Shown one piece after another: positions 53,488 to 64,000 of a stretch of DNA of 64,000 nt (position 1 is the stretch's first letter; each line of letters opens with the position of its first letter). The notes under the pieces are model-generated. The model did not search any database. It had not been told where the DNA came from and saw nothing but the letters and a program-made list of their open reading frames with translations. Location: the NCBI GenBank assembly GCA_016584495.1, contig WAID01000013.1, positions 1,674,001 through 1,738,000 of the forward strand, in the 5' to 3' direction. This stretch comes from Celoporthe dispersa. Lineage: Eukaryota; Ascomycota; Sordariomycetes; Diaporthales; Cryphonectriaceae. Position numbers and translations under genes: made by a program.

Positions 53488-55063
53488 TTACAGGGCCGCG
53501 ACACCGCCGATGAAGGCGGCCACGATGGAGCCGACGACGGCCATGGCGCGGTAGTCGACGGAGACGGCAGTGGCGGCGCTCTTGGAGCTGCTGCTGCTGT
53601 TGGAGGAGGCGGTGCCGGCGGAGTCGGCGTTGAGGGCGAGGCCGGTGACGGTGGCGCCGGTGTAGTTGTAGACGGTGGCGGGCATGGAGGTGGCGGTCAC
53701 GCTGGTGATGGCACCGGTGGAGGCGCTGGTGACACCGCTGGTGACGAGGGAGTCACCGCCCGAGGGGCGGGAGGGCAGGTCCCAGTCGGCGAGGAAGGTG
53801 GACTCGGAGATGAGCGAGGCGGCACAGGTGGTGACGGCGGCGTCCTCGGCGGTCTTGTTGACGGCGGTGATGATGCTGGTGTCGATCTTGGCGAACTCCT
53901 CCTTGAGGAAGTTGTAGTCCTGCAGCAGGGTGACCTCGGTGGACGAGTTGATGGCGACCAGGCCGTAGTCGTCGCTCTCCTGGGAGTACTCGTACACCAG
54001 GCCGCCCGAGAGCTCGGTCATGTCGGAGCCGTACAGCACGGGCACGTTGGTGAAGGTGCGGGGGGTGACCAGGTTGCAGCCGTACTCGCTGAAGAAGACG
54101 GGGATGTCGGTGCCCGAGAAGTCGGTCACGAGGGTGTCATAGCCCGACTCGGTGAAGGAGCTGTCGCCGCACCACTCGTAGTCGTTGAGGCCGAAGAAGT
54201 CCATCTTGCTGTAGGTCGAGTTCTCCAGGGTGCAGCCGAGGTACGACCAGGTGTCCTGCAGCATGGTCGACACATCAGCGGCGGAGTAGCCCACGCCGAT
54301 CGTCCGCGGCGCGTGCAGGCTGATGTACTCCTTCATGTCGCGGACCACGGCGCGGATGTACGCAGGCGCGTCCGTGGAGCTGTCCTGGTTCAGGATCTCG
54401 TTGCCCGCGAAGAAGCCCAGCAGGTTGGGGTAGTTCCAGAACGCCTCGACCATGGCGAAGATGTGCTTCATGTAGGCCAGCGTGTAGGTGCTGGAAGGGT
54501 CGGAGCGGTCAATGTATTGACCACTCAGACCCGAGTTGACATCGATGATCATGTAGATGCCCGCCTAGAAAAAAAAAGAGAGAAGAAAAAAAAGCCCGGT
54601 CAGCATTCGATATACCCTACTGGACCACACCAGACCCTCTGGTCCGGCGCCATGATCAGGCTGGGGGATGATGGTGGTGGGACATACCGAGTTGAAGATA
54701 GAAGCACACTCGTCGTGGTTCAGGTCAGGCGAGAGGTTGTAGACACGGATCGTGTTGGCACCAAGCTGCTGCAGGAGGATGGCATCCCGAAGGCAGGTCG
54801 TGGCATCGCTGAGAGGATCAGACGTGCCGTCGAACCCTGCTGAGCCACCAGGCTGGTATCTGTTTGTTGCTATCCGTCAGTCTCACGAAAGAGTGTGCCT
54901 GCTGCGTCTGGGACTGGCGGCCATACGTGACTCCAATGATATCGAACCGGTCGCCTGTGGAGTTGTTGATGAAGTTTGAGCCGGCAATGCTGAGGTAGTC
55001 GACGGCCGAGGCAAAGGATGTGAACAGCGCGGCGGCTGTGGCCAGAGAAGCCTGTGTCTTCAT
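53488..55063 (-). CDS. GPI-anchored 1,3-beta-glucanosyltransferase (GH72, Gel/Gas type)
   Basis: Cell-wall enzyme that cuts and re-ligates beta-1,3-glucan chains. Three exons: 55063..54927, 54859..54688 and 54564..53488, giving 461 aa. Introns are 67 and 123 nt. The signal peptide is at residues 1-20 (MKTQASLATAAALFTSFASA), then FDIIGVTYQPGGSAG at the exon 1/2 junction. The acid/base Glu is in FFAGNEILNQ and the nucleophile Glu in FFSEYGCN, with LLQQLGANTIRVYNL between. It lacks the C-terminal Cys-rich X8/CBM43 domain, so it is a short GH72 member. A Ser-rich stretch and a hydrophobic tail (AMAVVGSIVAAFIGGVAAL) form the GPI signal; the omega site probably lies in the NSSSSS region. It is a predicted client of the Gpi16-containing transamidase encoded at 13.6 kb. 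Confidence 0.95.
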
Positions 55064-58000
55064 CTTGATAAGGGTGGTTGGTAGTTAATTCGCACACACA
55101 AAACACCGCAAAAGGCTAGAGAGCGAGAGAGAGGGAGTAGAAGAGTAGCAAGGTTGAAAGTTGAATATGTCAAACGAGCGACGTGAAGAGGGCTTGGAGC
55201 AGCGGTGCAGACGAGCTGTGTCGTTCCGGCAAGCAGAGGTGCTTCTTGGAAGAGGAAAAAGAAGGAGGATGAAGAACAAGAATCAAGAAAAGCTGCGCCA
55301 AATAGCAGTGGGATCAAAACAAATTTGTTTGTCCCCTACAAGGAGGCCGTCCCATCCCTCCCACCCATGATTAAGGGGGTGGGTCCATGGAAGATTACGA
55401 GTCCCGCAGCCCCTTTGCCTTGTTTGAGGATCTGGTCTCGCGAGTGGACGATTGGCCGGCGTTGTTACCTGATCCACTCTTCGCGGCTTTGACGGCTCCG
55501 CAAGCCCAGCAACGATGCCCACAACTATAAATAAGGATGCAGCAGAGGCGATCATCAGCCGCTGGGGTTGACATCATTGTAGTGTCCACAGCGCGGGGGG
55601 GCGACCAAGTCTTCCAAGGTCCTGCTCGACATGGCCCAGACTCTTCTGTGCCTTGTCTTGCCGTGCTTGTCGATTGCCATTGGCCCACCCGGCTTAACGG
55701 CCAAACAACAGTGCATCAAAACCAACATGTGCCACTGCCTCTCTCACTTGCCCAGGTGACTGGCCCACGAACCAACATTCACCTCGGTAGGCACGGCACT
55801 CAAGACGTCTGTCTGGGGGCTGGAGACGGCATTTCAGGTGCCGACCGTCTGATATCTTTTTCTCTCACGAGATTTTGCGTGTCTGGTGCCAAGTTCGGAC
55901 CATGAAAATCCATTATCTTGAGGCCTAATTATACGCGTCCCCCCCCCCCGTAAGCACTCTACTGCCGTGGTACAGATCCCACGCCGATGGCAACAGCCAA
56001 TGCGCACGTAGATTCTTCATACACAGGATCCAAGCCAGCTCCCGGTCAGAGCAGCAGATGAGACTTGAGGGATCCAGTGCAGGAACAGGAAGACCTATAA
56101 AAACTATTCTGACAGTCCAGACACTCCGGCAGGCCCTGGTTGTACATATGTGCTACATAGTATACCTGCGTAGATATTATCGCTCTCATTCCTCTCCCCG
56201 CAATAATCTCGGAGCTCTCGCACAGGGTGAGTAACCACATCCGCTCGTTCTGGCCACCGCTTCTTGGTTCTGATCAGCCATAGTTTATGCTTGAACCTTA
56301 TACCGCGCTCGCAGGAATACACCCACCGCCTGCTGCAAGAGTTCTTCAGCTACTATACAAGGTATAATTACGAGAAAGATCGACGTGGAGAAGAGCTCCA
56401 CACTCTTGATTTGCAATACAACAGGTTACCCTGAAACTCACCCAGACTGGATCGACCTCCCCTTTTTTCTTTTTTCTTCTTTCTGTCTTTTGCATTGTAG
56501 CCACAGGGACCTAGTACTTGAACCCCTTGTAGACAGAAGGCTAGTAGCCAAGCTTCAAAACTCCGGCGCCTCGATCAACATCCAGGCGACTGCTCCTATA
56601 TATGTTGATCGGTGGCTTGGTGCATGTGTTCCGAGCCACTTGCTCTGTCCGATAATCAGGCGAAATGTGTCAGGGTGCAGCAAATGTAGATTATGCCCCA
56701 GCCATAAGTTTCGGTATTGTATTTTTTGTTTAAAAAAAATCTTTAATAGTCTTTGCTCTAGGACCAGCATGCAAGTCAATCGATAGACATGTGGAGTACA
56801 AAAATGACCCTTCGCCTCTCTCTTCCGCGCGCCGAACACAACTGGTGATATCATGATTATTGTCTTCATACATAGAGACTCTGACCGTAGTTCGCCCGAA
56901 GACTATCCCGCCCGGTAGAGGAAGGCGAGAGCTTGTATATATTCCCTCGCACAGGCGTGTGTATCAGAAGCGCAACCACGGCGTTGACCGGTTTGCTCCC
57001 ATCGGTCTCAAGGGTCTCAAGTTGTGCAACATAGATTCAACGGCCAAGGTCACCATCAACGAGTTGTTTCTCGGGGACGTTACACGTTAATTTTACCAGC
57101 TCCAAGGGGGGGAGACACAACACTCAGCGTGCTCTACAAGGCTATGCAGAATCGCAGGCCGTCCAACGTGCCACTTGAGGGCGCAACCAAGATCCTTAGC
57201 CGCTGCTTCTAGCTTATTTCATGGGAAAACTTGGGGTGAGGCCATTCCCGACCTCGTCCTGATACCATCGATAACCATCTCCGCCTCTCCACGCCCCGTT
57301 CTGACCTGAATCTTCATCCCGGCGCCCGCAGGCAACCCTAAGCTGATGATGGTCGGTCGAGTCAAGTCAGATGACGCGGCAGAAGTCTCCCGTTCGACGG
57401 GTCCGGTGTTGGGATGAACTGATTTTAGTCTTGGCAGCATGTCTGCCAAGATAGCAGCGACACTATCTAGAGCGCGTAGGGTCGATAGAACACATGGCGA
57501 GGCCCTGGGTTAAGCTTTTCGAGCCCACCGCTTCCCGTGTTCTTAAAAGTGCTTGCCTCTTCCTGCGCCCGGCACGCACGGCGGGCTGTGCTTCGTAGGC
57601 TGACAAGGTCCTGTCCTTCCACCCCTTCCGAAAGCGAGTACATGGTATGGCGATTGCAAAAGTGAGGGAGAACAGGAGGTAGTCATTAGATGTGCACCTT
57701 CGGCGCCCAAGTGGGCATGAGCCTTATCGAGAGATAACAGAGTCAGTTTCTCGATTAAAGAACCTCTAAATTCTAGTAGTCAGTACATCCTAGTAATAAG
57801 TGACTGGACAGTACAGTACAGTATGAGAGGTAAAGGGAAAAGAGAGAGAGAAAAGACACCAATGATGTTATCGCTGCCTCACGATCGCTGACTCGTCCCA
57901 CACCATCACCGAATGCGGCCATGCGTCTGTGACAACTGACCAAGACGGCGCGCAGACTAGGCTGCATGCATATGAGACGGACGGGACGCACGGAGATTCT

Positions 58001-58347
58001 AGTCCAGGAAGAAGGTTCTCTAAACCGGTTGGGCCATCACTCTCGTCAGGATGTGGAGAGAGAGATAGAGAGAGATAGAGAGAGAGGGTGTCGTCGCCGC
58101 CATTGGGAGGGCATATTTAGGTGATTTAAGCAATACGCCCCGCACATATCCACGCCAGGACCACCTCGCCCTGCGACAGCCCGTGTTGTTCAATGGAATT
58201 TATCATCTAGAAGGAAGAAGAAGAAAAAAAAACCACAACCGTCCATCCCCCCGTCCGGTGAGAACCCCTCGACTTCATACACGAGAATTATCCATGTAGC
58301 CCCGTATTCGAGCTATACGTGGGTAATAGTACGCCAGGATACGAACT
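55064..58347. other. Long divergent intergenic region
   Basis: 3.3 kb upstream of both the GH72 gene and the rhodopsin-like gene. Contains a purine-rich leader (55230-55290), a C12-like run near 55940, an ORF at 56860-57090 without recognisable domain, and a (GA)n/GATA-rich microsatellite at 58048-58085. No tRNA or transposon was recognised. Long promoters are common for regulated cell-wall genes. Confidence 0.45.
58048..58085. repeat. GAGA/GATA-type microsatellite
   Basis: Imperfect (GA)n with interspersed TA, about 260 bp upstream of the rhodopsin-like gene. Confidence 0.7.
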
Positions 58348-59908
58348 ATGTCCGCAGTATACGATCAGATCGGGAAAGTCGACAATCTCCATGACCCGAA
58401 GCCTGTCTTGAACCACAGGCCTGTAGCATTCGGCCTGATCATCTCGTTGATGGTGAGTCCTCTTTACTCGCCTTCCTTTTTTTCTTTTCTTTTTTTCCTT
58501 CTCTTTCTTCTTTCCCTTGACCTTGTTTGTCGCTGCTGCAGGTGATGCTGACTGGACTGGCAAACTTGTACAGGTCGTTTCGGTCATATGTGCTTCTGCG
58601 AGATTATACGTTCGGTTTATGATCACGAGTTGTCCGGGTCGGGATGATTTGTTCGTCATCCTTTCCGTGGTGAGTGTGCAGACCTTGCCCTGATCACAGG
58701 CGGCGCCGGACAAGCCCATGGCTAAGAGAGATGTCGCGCATAGATCACAGGGTCGGCTCTGGCCGTCTCCGTGCTGGTCAGCTTCGACTTTCACATGGGA
58801 GAGCATTTTGTCGAGTTTGTCACGGCAGACCCCAACCCGATCGAGGACTTTGTCAAGGTGAGCGAGCACTCGTCGCCGGGGAGTGGGAACATTGGGACCG
58901 AGGTCTAAGGAGCAGATGTTGACACAAGGCGTCTTCTCCAGACCATCTACGTCTCGAGCGCCCTCTACACTACCTCCACGACCCTCATCAAGATCGCCAT
59001 CCTCCTGCAGTTCCTGCGGGTCTTTGCCGAGAGGTCCAAGTACCGCACGGCCACCAAGGTCCTGCTGCTGATCGTCTCGCTGTGGGGGTTCGCCTTCTCC
59101 TTCATCTCGTGGTTTCCTGCCTTCCCGATCTCGGCCATATGGGACTTTACCGATACGACGGCCATCAGATATGGCCTCTCGAGCCTGGAGGCTGACCAGA
59201 CCACCGCCGCCTACGTCGCTCTCACTTCGACGAATATGGCCATTGATCTTTCGATGCTGGCCATCATCTTGCCGTACTTGGTGTCGAGATCCATGGCCTT
59301 CAAGACCAGGGTGTACATGCTGTGCCTGATTCTCGTGGGGTTCATGTAGGTGACAAAAATCCCCGAGCCTGTCATGTGCTGAGGAGGGAGGGTGGCCAAC
59401 TCTCGCCCCCCGATCTACCTGGCAGGCCGGCAGCCCCGTCTGCTGCAGCAGCAGCAGGTGATGAGGAGGAGGAGCTAACACTTACCCCTCGAACAGTATC
59501 AATTTCGTCTCCCTCATCCGCCTCATCGAGATCATCCTGACCAAGGGGGGCACCTACCCGACCCTCGACCCGAGCTGGTACCTCTGCAGCCCCATCGTCC
59601 TGTCCTCCCTCGAGGTCAGCCTCGCCATCGTCGCCGCCTCGCTGCCGGTGTTCTGGCCCGTCCTCCAGAACAACTGGGGCAACATCTTCGTGACGACCGA
59701 GATCACGGTCACGCAGGAGGACAGTCACGATAACGACTGCAAGACGGCCTGGGAGGAGATGCACCCGTGGAGCGTGGGCCCAGATCCCGAAGACCAGAAT
59801 GGCACCGGCTCGATGACGCCGCGGAAAAAGAGGAGCACTGAGACCGACCGAGAGACGCTGATTGGGTCCAGAGGGTCGCGAGAGTCAGGGAAGCTGCTGT
59901 TCCGTTGA
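58348..59908 (+). CDS. Fungal rhodopsin-like (SAT4/Pth11-related) seven-TM membrane protein
   Basis: Five exons: 58348..58452, 58574..58669, 58744..58857, 58942..59345 and 59497..59908, giving 376 aa with all phases closing. The N-terminus is short, with no signal peptide and no CFEM domain. TM1 spans the first intron (FGLIISLM then VVSVICASARLYVRFM), followed by the family's GRDDLFVILSV. TM helices continue with SALAVSVLVSF, an SALYTTSTTLIKIAILLQFLRVF segment typical of this family, and then SLWGFAFSFISWFPAFPI. Next come a MAIDLSMLAIILP helix and STLEVSLAIV-like helix 7 (SSLEVSLAIVAASLPVFWPVL). The C-terminal tail is cytosolic, charged and Ser/Thr-rich (phosphorylatable). Many members are orphan receptors linked to surface sensing, but a ligand cannot be inferred. 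Confidence 0.88.
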
Positions 59909-60756
59909 GTCTTTCTCTCCCGGGCGGCTTGATCTCGTGGGACCAAGGTCGCCTTGTCGCTCGAGACGGTAGGAGTGAATATATTCTACTGGGCCATGTT
60001 GTCAAGGGTCTGTTGTGCGAGCCTACTCACTCCCCCTTTGGCTGTGAGCGACTGTCATATTTAGTCACAAACGCGCATAGGTAGTGGACGAACACAACCT
60101 TGCATGGTATTCCCGTCTGGACCGTGACGGTAGCAACAGCAATATCACCCGCATCGTCGTGCTGGAAGGGCGAGGACGACCGCGGGATCAGGTGTCAGTG
60201 CCGTGGCAGACGTACCCTTGGGTCTCTGCGCTGTGTTGCTTTAAGAGACGATACGACGATAGGCACCCATTCGCTCGACAGGCTGCAACACTTGTTGTAG
60301 ACAGGTAGCGAGGCCTCGAGGAGAGGTCATCCGGGAATATTCTCAACGGAGGAGATCACTGGCGATCCCAGAAGCAACTCTGAAACTGTCAGATGCCCGA
60401 GGAAATACCTGCTAGGCTCGTCGGCTGAGTCTCAGGCGCACCACCCCAACTAGGTAGGCAAGATAGGCAAGCAGGATACCGACACAAAGACCCAGACCCA
60501 TCCACGCAGCAACCAGCAACATATTCGCAAGTCTCGGTAAACGCGCCACTCGACGCGCACCGACGCGAATGTCTCAGTAGACTTCCCGTCAACGTGCTTC
60601 ATCGCTTCTGCATGTCAGCCGCGCGAGACATGCAAAATGCCTGTGATTCCGCGCTGCTCAACTGCCGGCCGCAGGCTGGGTCGGTATCACAAAAGACCAG
60701 TTCAGGTTGACAAGAAACGGATCTGTGCGACCGAAAACAACCGTAAGCAGGCAACC

Positions 60757-60778
60757 CTGGCTGGCTGGCTGGCTGGCT
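60757..60778. repeat. (CTGG)n tetranucleotide repeat
   Basis: About five tandem CTGG units. Confidence 0.75.
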
Positions 60779-61049
60779 CTCTCCCTCCTCCCCACCTTCT
60801 TCCCACTCCCGCAGAAGCAAATTCTGACCCTGCGATTGACGGGAAATCAGGCGGAGGGCCGTACATAGTAGTAAGAAGTCGGGATAAGGAAGGGACACGG
60901 TGTGGGTTGCCACAGGGCAGGAGGACGAAAGAGGATCGTGGTACTGAACCTCCAGACAAGCACTGCGACCCAACCGACCGGGCAATTTAATGCATGCCAC
61001 CTGCCAGATCTCGACAGGTGCCCGCGGCGCGCCCCACGAGAGGGATGAC

Positions 61050-61066
61050 AGAGAGAGAGAGAGAGA
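61050..61066. repeat. (GA)n microsatellite
   Basis: Perfect GA dinucleotide run. Confidence 0.75.
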
Positions 61067-63878
61067 CAGGAAGCCAGCTTTGCCTACTCTGGAATCGTTC
61101 AGTCGCGCTCTAAACGCGTCCTATAGTGTGTATCACTTAACGGGAGTGGCGCCGACCCCCGCGTTTGCATGTTCTGACAGCGGCGTCGTCGGATCGGCTA
61201 GAGCTGAGGTGGTTGCGCGCGCGGTCATTACCAGGCGCGAAAGATTTGCTTTGTCGGCCAGTCGCATTTCAGGAACAGGGGACCATTAGCACCGTAGTAG
61301 CCGATAAGTCCTGCTTGACCACCGCGGTGGACACTATAGCCGGCCCTCGAAGTTCGGTACCTGAGTTGTCGGCATGGCTTGCGGCCTGCCTGACGAAAAG
61401 GCCTCGGCAGAAGCAGATTGCCTCGCGGCCACGTCCCCACGCGGTTCCCTGAAAGCTGAAAGCGGCTGGAAGATGGGCCTGAAGATCCAAGAGACGCCGC
61501 AGCACCAAAAGGACAAGAAAAGAACGTCATTGCGGACAGTGCTCAGCGTCATGTAGATGGAGGAGAAACTATCTTTTTTTCTTCTTTCCTCCTTCCCACG
61601 TCGACAACAGCCGAGGCGGAAATTACTCAATTTGGACGTGGGGCGAAATTTCATTGGATTTTTCGTCTGGAATGATTTCGATCCGGCCTCTCGTCCATGG
61701 AACGTTATGGTTCTTCCGCCTTAACACAGCGGGTCTCCGATGACTGCGGGGCGAACAGGTCCACCGGGACCACTTCAGGCTCGATCTGCCCCAGGGAACA
61801 TCATTCCGGAGCCTGGTGGAAATCAATCACTGCGCCGTGGACCGCGACCAAGAGCAGCAGTCGTGTGCTTGTTGTGCCTGGCTGGGTCGTCCTTGGACAG
61901 GCCTCCCTGCTGTGGTCAAGGCCGAAGAGGACAGGCTGGTGCCTGGCGAGGCTTGTACCCCTCGTGTCAGATCTTGTCCTGGAGGTGCAGCGAGCTGCAG
62001 TTGGTGATTTGACCTCTTTTCTTTCTTTCTTTTGTGCCCTTCCTCTTCCTTCTTTTTTGCGCAGACCAGCGTGGGCCTGGGGGTCGAGGGGTGGCGGCCA
62101 TTTCCGAATCCTGCGCCGGGAAGAAGTTCACGTGTGCTGAGGCGGAAAGAAAGCCTCCACCGGCCCGCCAGTGTGGGTGCGCATTACAAAAGACAGACAA
62201 ATTCATCAAACCCATGCAGTGGCTGACAAGGTGAGCGATCCTGTCACCTCCCGTCACCAGCTGTTGGAAATCACCCACAGGGGGGAGCAGGCCGGCCTCT
62301 CTGTGTCGACCAAGCTCGTCCCCGAGGGGCCCCCAGGGAGGGTTCAACCTGGATGTGTTTTCCAAGGACCCGTACAGAAAAGCTCAGGTTATGAAACTGA
62401 ACGACAGTTGAAAACGACCAAGGTCGAACATCGGCAAGTGCTCTTGATTTTTTTTTTGTTCGTCTGATCGTCAGCACCTGAGATATTTGCGGGCTTCCCG
62501 ATCCGGACCTGTGCGGGCTGCTAGGGTGTTCGAGAAGCTCGAATGCTAAAGGGGGGGGGTGGTAGTCGTACGTGCGTGCGAGCGGGCGAATGGTTGGACG
62601 ACATTGGGTGGTGCCTTGGTGACGGATCAGATGTTTTGGTGGCACAAACAATCCTGCTGCACGCCGTCCGCCGTCCGCCGTCCTCCAGCTTGTATGACAT
62701 AGCATTGGGTGGCTCCTGAATTTCCGGAGCTCATTACGGCTGGTGTGTTTTGGAGTCCAGAAGATGTGACCTGGATGGCCATGTTTCGAGCGCATGAACG
62801 CTCCCCAGTTAGATTTTAAGACTCTTGTTTAGGTTTGCAGGCATAAATGAGACGATGAAGAGGGGACATGCCAGTCGCGACCAGGCCTGATTGATGCCCA
62901 CACTACGACAGGTTCGCACTAGCCCTTGATCGCAGGACACAGAGCTGTGTTGTTGTGAGGTGCGTACTGAACCGAAGATGTGATCTCGGGGGGTTGGGCT
63001 GGGGGGTTGGACAGGCAGGATGGGCTGCTGCGTCCCTGGTCTGCTGGTCCCTGGTTGTGTGAGTGCGCACACGATACCATGGGCACGGTCGGGAAAGGGG
63101 GATCTGCCGCCCATCAGCAGATTCGCAACAATCTAGCAAATGCACCCGAGGCGTCGTGGTCCCAAGGTGTGTGTGTGGTGGGGTCACAACGGCCTGCTGC
63201 GGTCCTGGTCCCGTACCTGACGCTTGCTCAGGCACGGATTCCTAATTGGCTGCGCGGAACCACGCGTCTGCAACCCGGCTAGCTGGCCGCCGGTCACCTA
63301 CAGACACACGACGCAGGTCCCAGGGGCCCGGCACACCCAGTGAATTTTAGAAGGGCGGGCGTTAAGCCGTTAAGGTGGTGGGCGGCCTGGCGGCTATGCC
63401 TCGTGTCGCCCCCTGCAGGGTCAAGAAAGGAGTGCGCCGGAGAACATCTTGTGCCTCACGCACATAGGATAAAAAAAAAGAGGTAAAAGCATCGCCACCA
63501 CACACGTCGGATCCAGCAGATCCTCCACATGGAGTGCCAAGTGCGAGCTGTTCTGTTGTGGCTGTCGTGGGCGGAAGAGCAGGTTCCTTTGAGACACGGC
63601 AATTTACCCTCCCAAGCAAGGGACGGCTTGTGTGGGTGGAAGACGGGTCCCAGGTTGACTCAGGCCAGGATGCAAACCGGGTGAGACGGTGTACAGGATG
63701 GACGGAGCGCAGGTCGGAGCGTAGTAAAGGAACCAATCCCAAAACAACGTGTTGGGTGAGCGGAAACACGATGGCTGACGACGAGTCCAGGGCCCAGGCC
63801 TGACGCTCAATGGGAGAAGGGGCTCGCCTGTTCAGCCTCGGACCCAGCGCAGCCAGTCGTCCCTATCACGAGATTACG

Positions 63879-64000
63879 ATGACGACCCAGAATCCAATGA
63901 GGGCCTCTCCACAAGCCGGTATCGTAGCCACCATCTGCCGCGCCACCGACGGCTGGCATGTCTTGACCAGCTGTGGCGGCTTTGGCGGCGCCATCTTGAT
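63879..64000 (+). CDS. Possible 5' end of a gene running off the right edge
   Basis: ATG at 63879 opens a frame that stays open to the window end (40 codons): MTTQNPMRASPQAGIV, then ICRATDGWHVLTSCGGFGGAIL. Third positions are C/G-rich as in the real genes of this window, and the peptide has a plausible hydrophobic/glycine pattern. No family can be named from 40 residues, and 40 open codons in GC-rich DNA can occur by chance. Confidence 0.3.
   Translation, partial: MTTQNPMRASPQAGIVATICRATDGWHVLTSCGGFGGAIL

Larger units (their letters stand above)
59909..63878. other. Long intergenic region, about 4 kb
   Basis: No supported protein gene. (CTGG)n at 60757-60778 and (GA)n at 61050-61066. Several ORFs overlap on opposite strands without family match. 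The long GC-moderate gap just before a possible gene start could be a long promoter, 5' UTR or ncRNA locus, but I see no specific signal for any of these. Confidence 0.4.

Noticed and set aside
53362..54843. 493-aa Gly/Val-rich plus ORF
   Set aside because: Antisense shadow of the GH72 gene; composition is a codon-bias artefact.
56860..57212. Two short plus ORFs (76 and 62 aa)
   Set aside because: No family match, different frames, no convincing splice junction; left as intergenic.
58288..59481. 397-aa minus ORF
   Set aside because: Antisense to the rhodopsin-like gene, which has five in-phase exons and clear TM helices.
1..64000. Secondary-metabolite cluster, CRISPR, tRNA or rRNA genes
   Set aside because: No PKS/NRPS/terpene core enzyme, no repeat-spacer array, and no tRNA or rRNA pattern recognised by eye. 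A covariance-model search would be needed to exclude tRNAs fully.

Overview
This window is chromosomal DNA from a filamentous ascomycete (Pezizomycotina), most likely a Sordariomycete. The reasons are short GT-AG introns of about 50-125 nt, gene families restricted to filamentous fungi (HET domain, Zn2Cys6 factor, fungal rhodopsin/SAT4 type membrane protein, AA9 LPMO, GH72), GC-rich coding sequence and AT-rich gene-poor islands. There is no bacterial, viral or organellar backbone, no PKS/NRPS core, no CRISPR array and no intact transposon.

Layout. 1-3.6 kb: 5' two thirds of an ABCC-type transporter (minus, cut by the left edge). 5.1-9.0 kb: GH94 phosphorylase resembling cellobionic acid phosphorylase, and a convergent zinc alcohol dehydrogenase. 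10-17.2 kb: housekeeping block with an RGG-rich RNA-binding-like protein, Luc7 (U1 snRNP), Gpi16/PIG-T (GPI transamidase) and a membrane acyltransferase. 18-23 kb: a HET-domain gene beside an AT-rich graveyard holding relics of a DEDDy exonuclease gene and of an NLR-type gene. 23-35.6 kb: accessory metabolic block with a Zn2Cys6 regulator, a D-2-hydroxyacid dehydrogenase, a DAL5-like MFS transporter, an amidohydrolase-2 decarboxylase of the 2,3-dihydroxybenzoate type and a secreted flavin amine oxidase. 37-38.4 kb: AA9 LPMO. 39-44.8 kb: a C2H2-like low-complexity protein and an imidazolonepropionase/ochratoxinase-like amidohydrolase. 45.9-53 kb: a small Cys-rich ORF, a possible mitochondrial RRM-like protein, a Trf4/Cid14 poly(A) polymerase and a CXC-domain protein. 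53.5-60 kb: GH72 beta-1,3-glucanosyltransferase and a 7-TM rhodopsin-like protein. The last 4 kb are almost gene-free, with a possible gene start at the right edge.

How the genes relate. AA9 LPMO oxidises cellulose and, with C1-oxidising enzymes, yields cellobionic acid, the substrate of the GH94 enzyme; both are present but 30 kb apart. The 23-35.6 kb block looks like a candidate catabolic cluster for an aromatic or hydroxy acid (inference). Gpi16 acts on GPI proteins such as the GH72 enzyme encoded here, which is a functional link rather than a cluster.

Quality caveat. At least six otherwise well-conserved genes are each broken by one or two single-base shifts, mostly in G/C/A homopolymers. 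This points to homopolymer length errors in the assembly rather than mass pseudogenisation. Gene models below give the span and state where the frame changes. Exon coordinates were read by eye from splice sites and checked by frame arithmetic.
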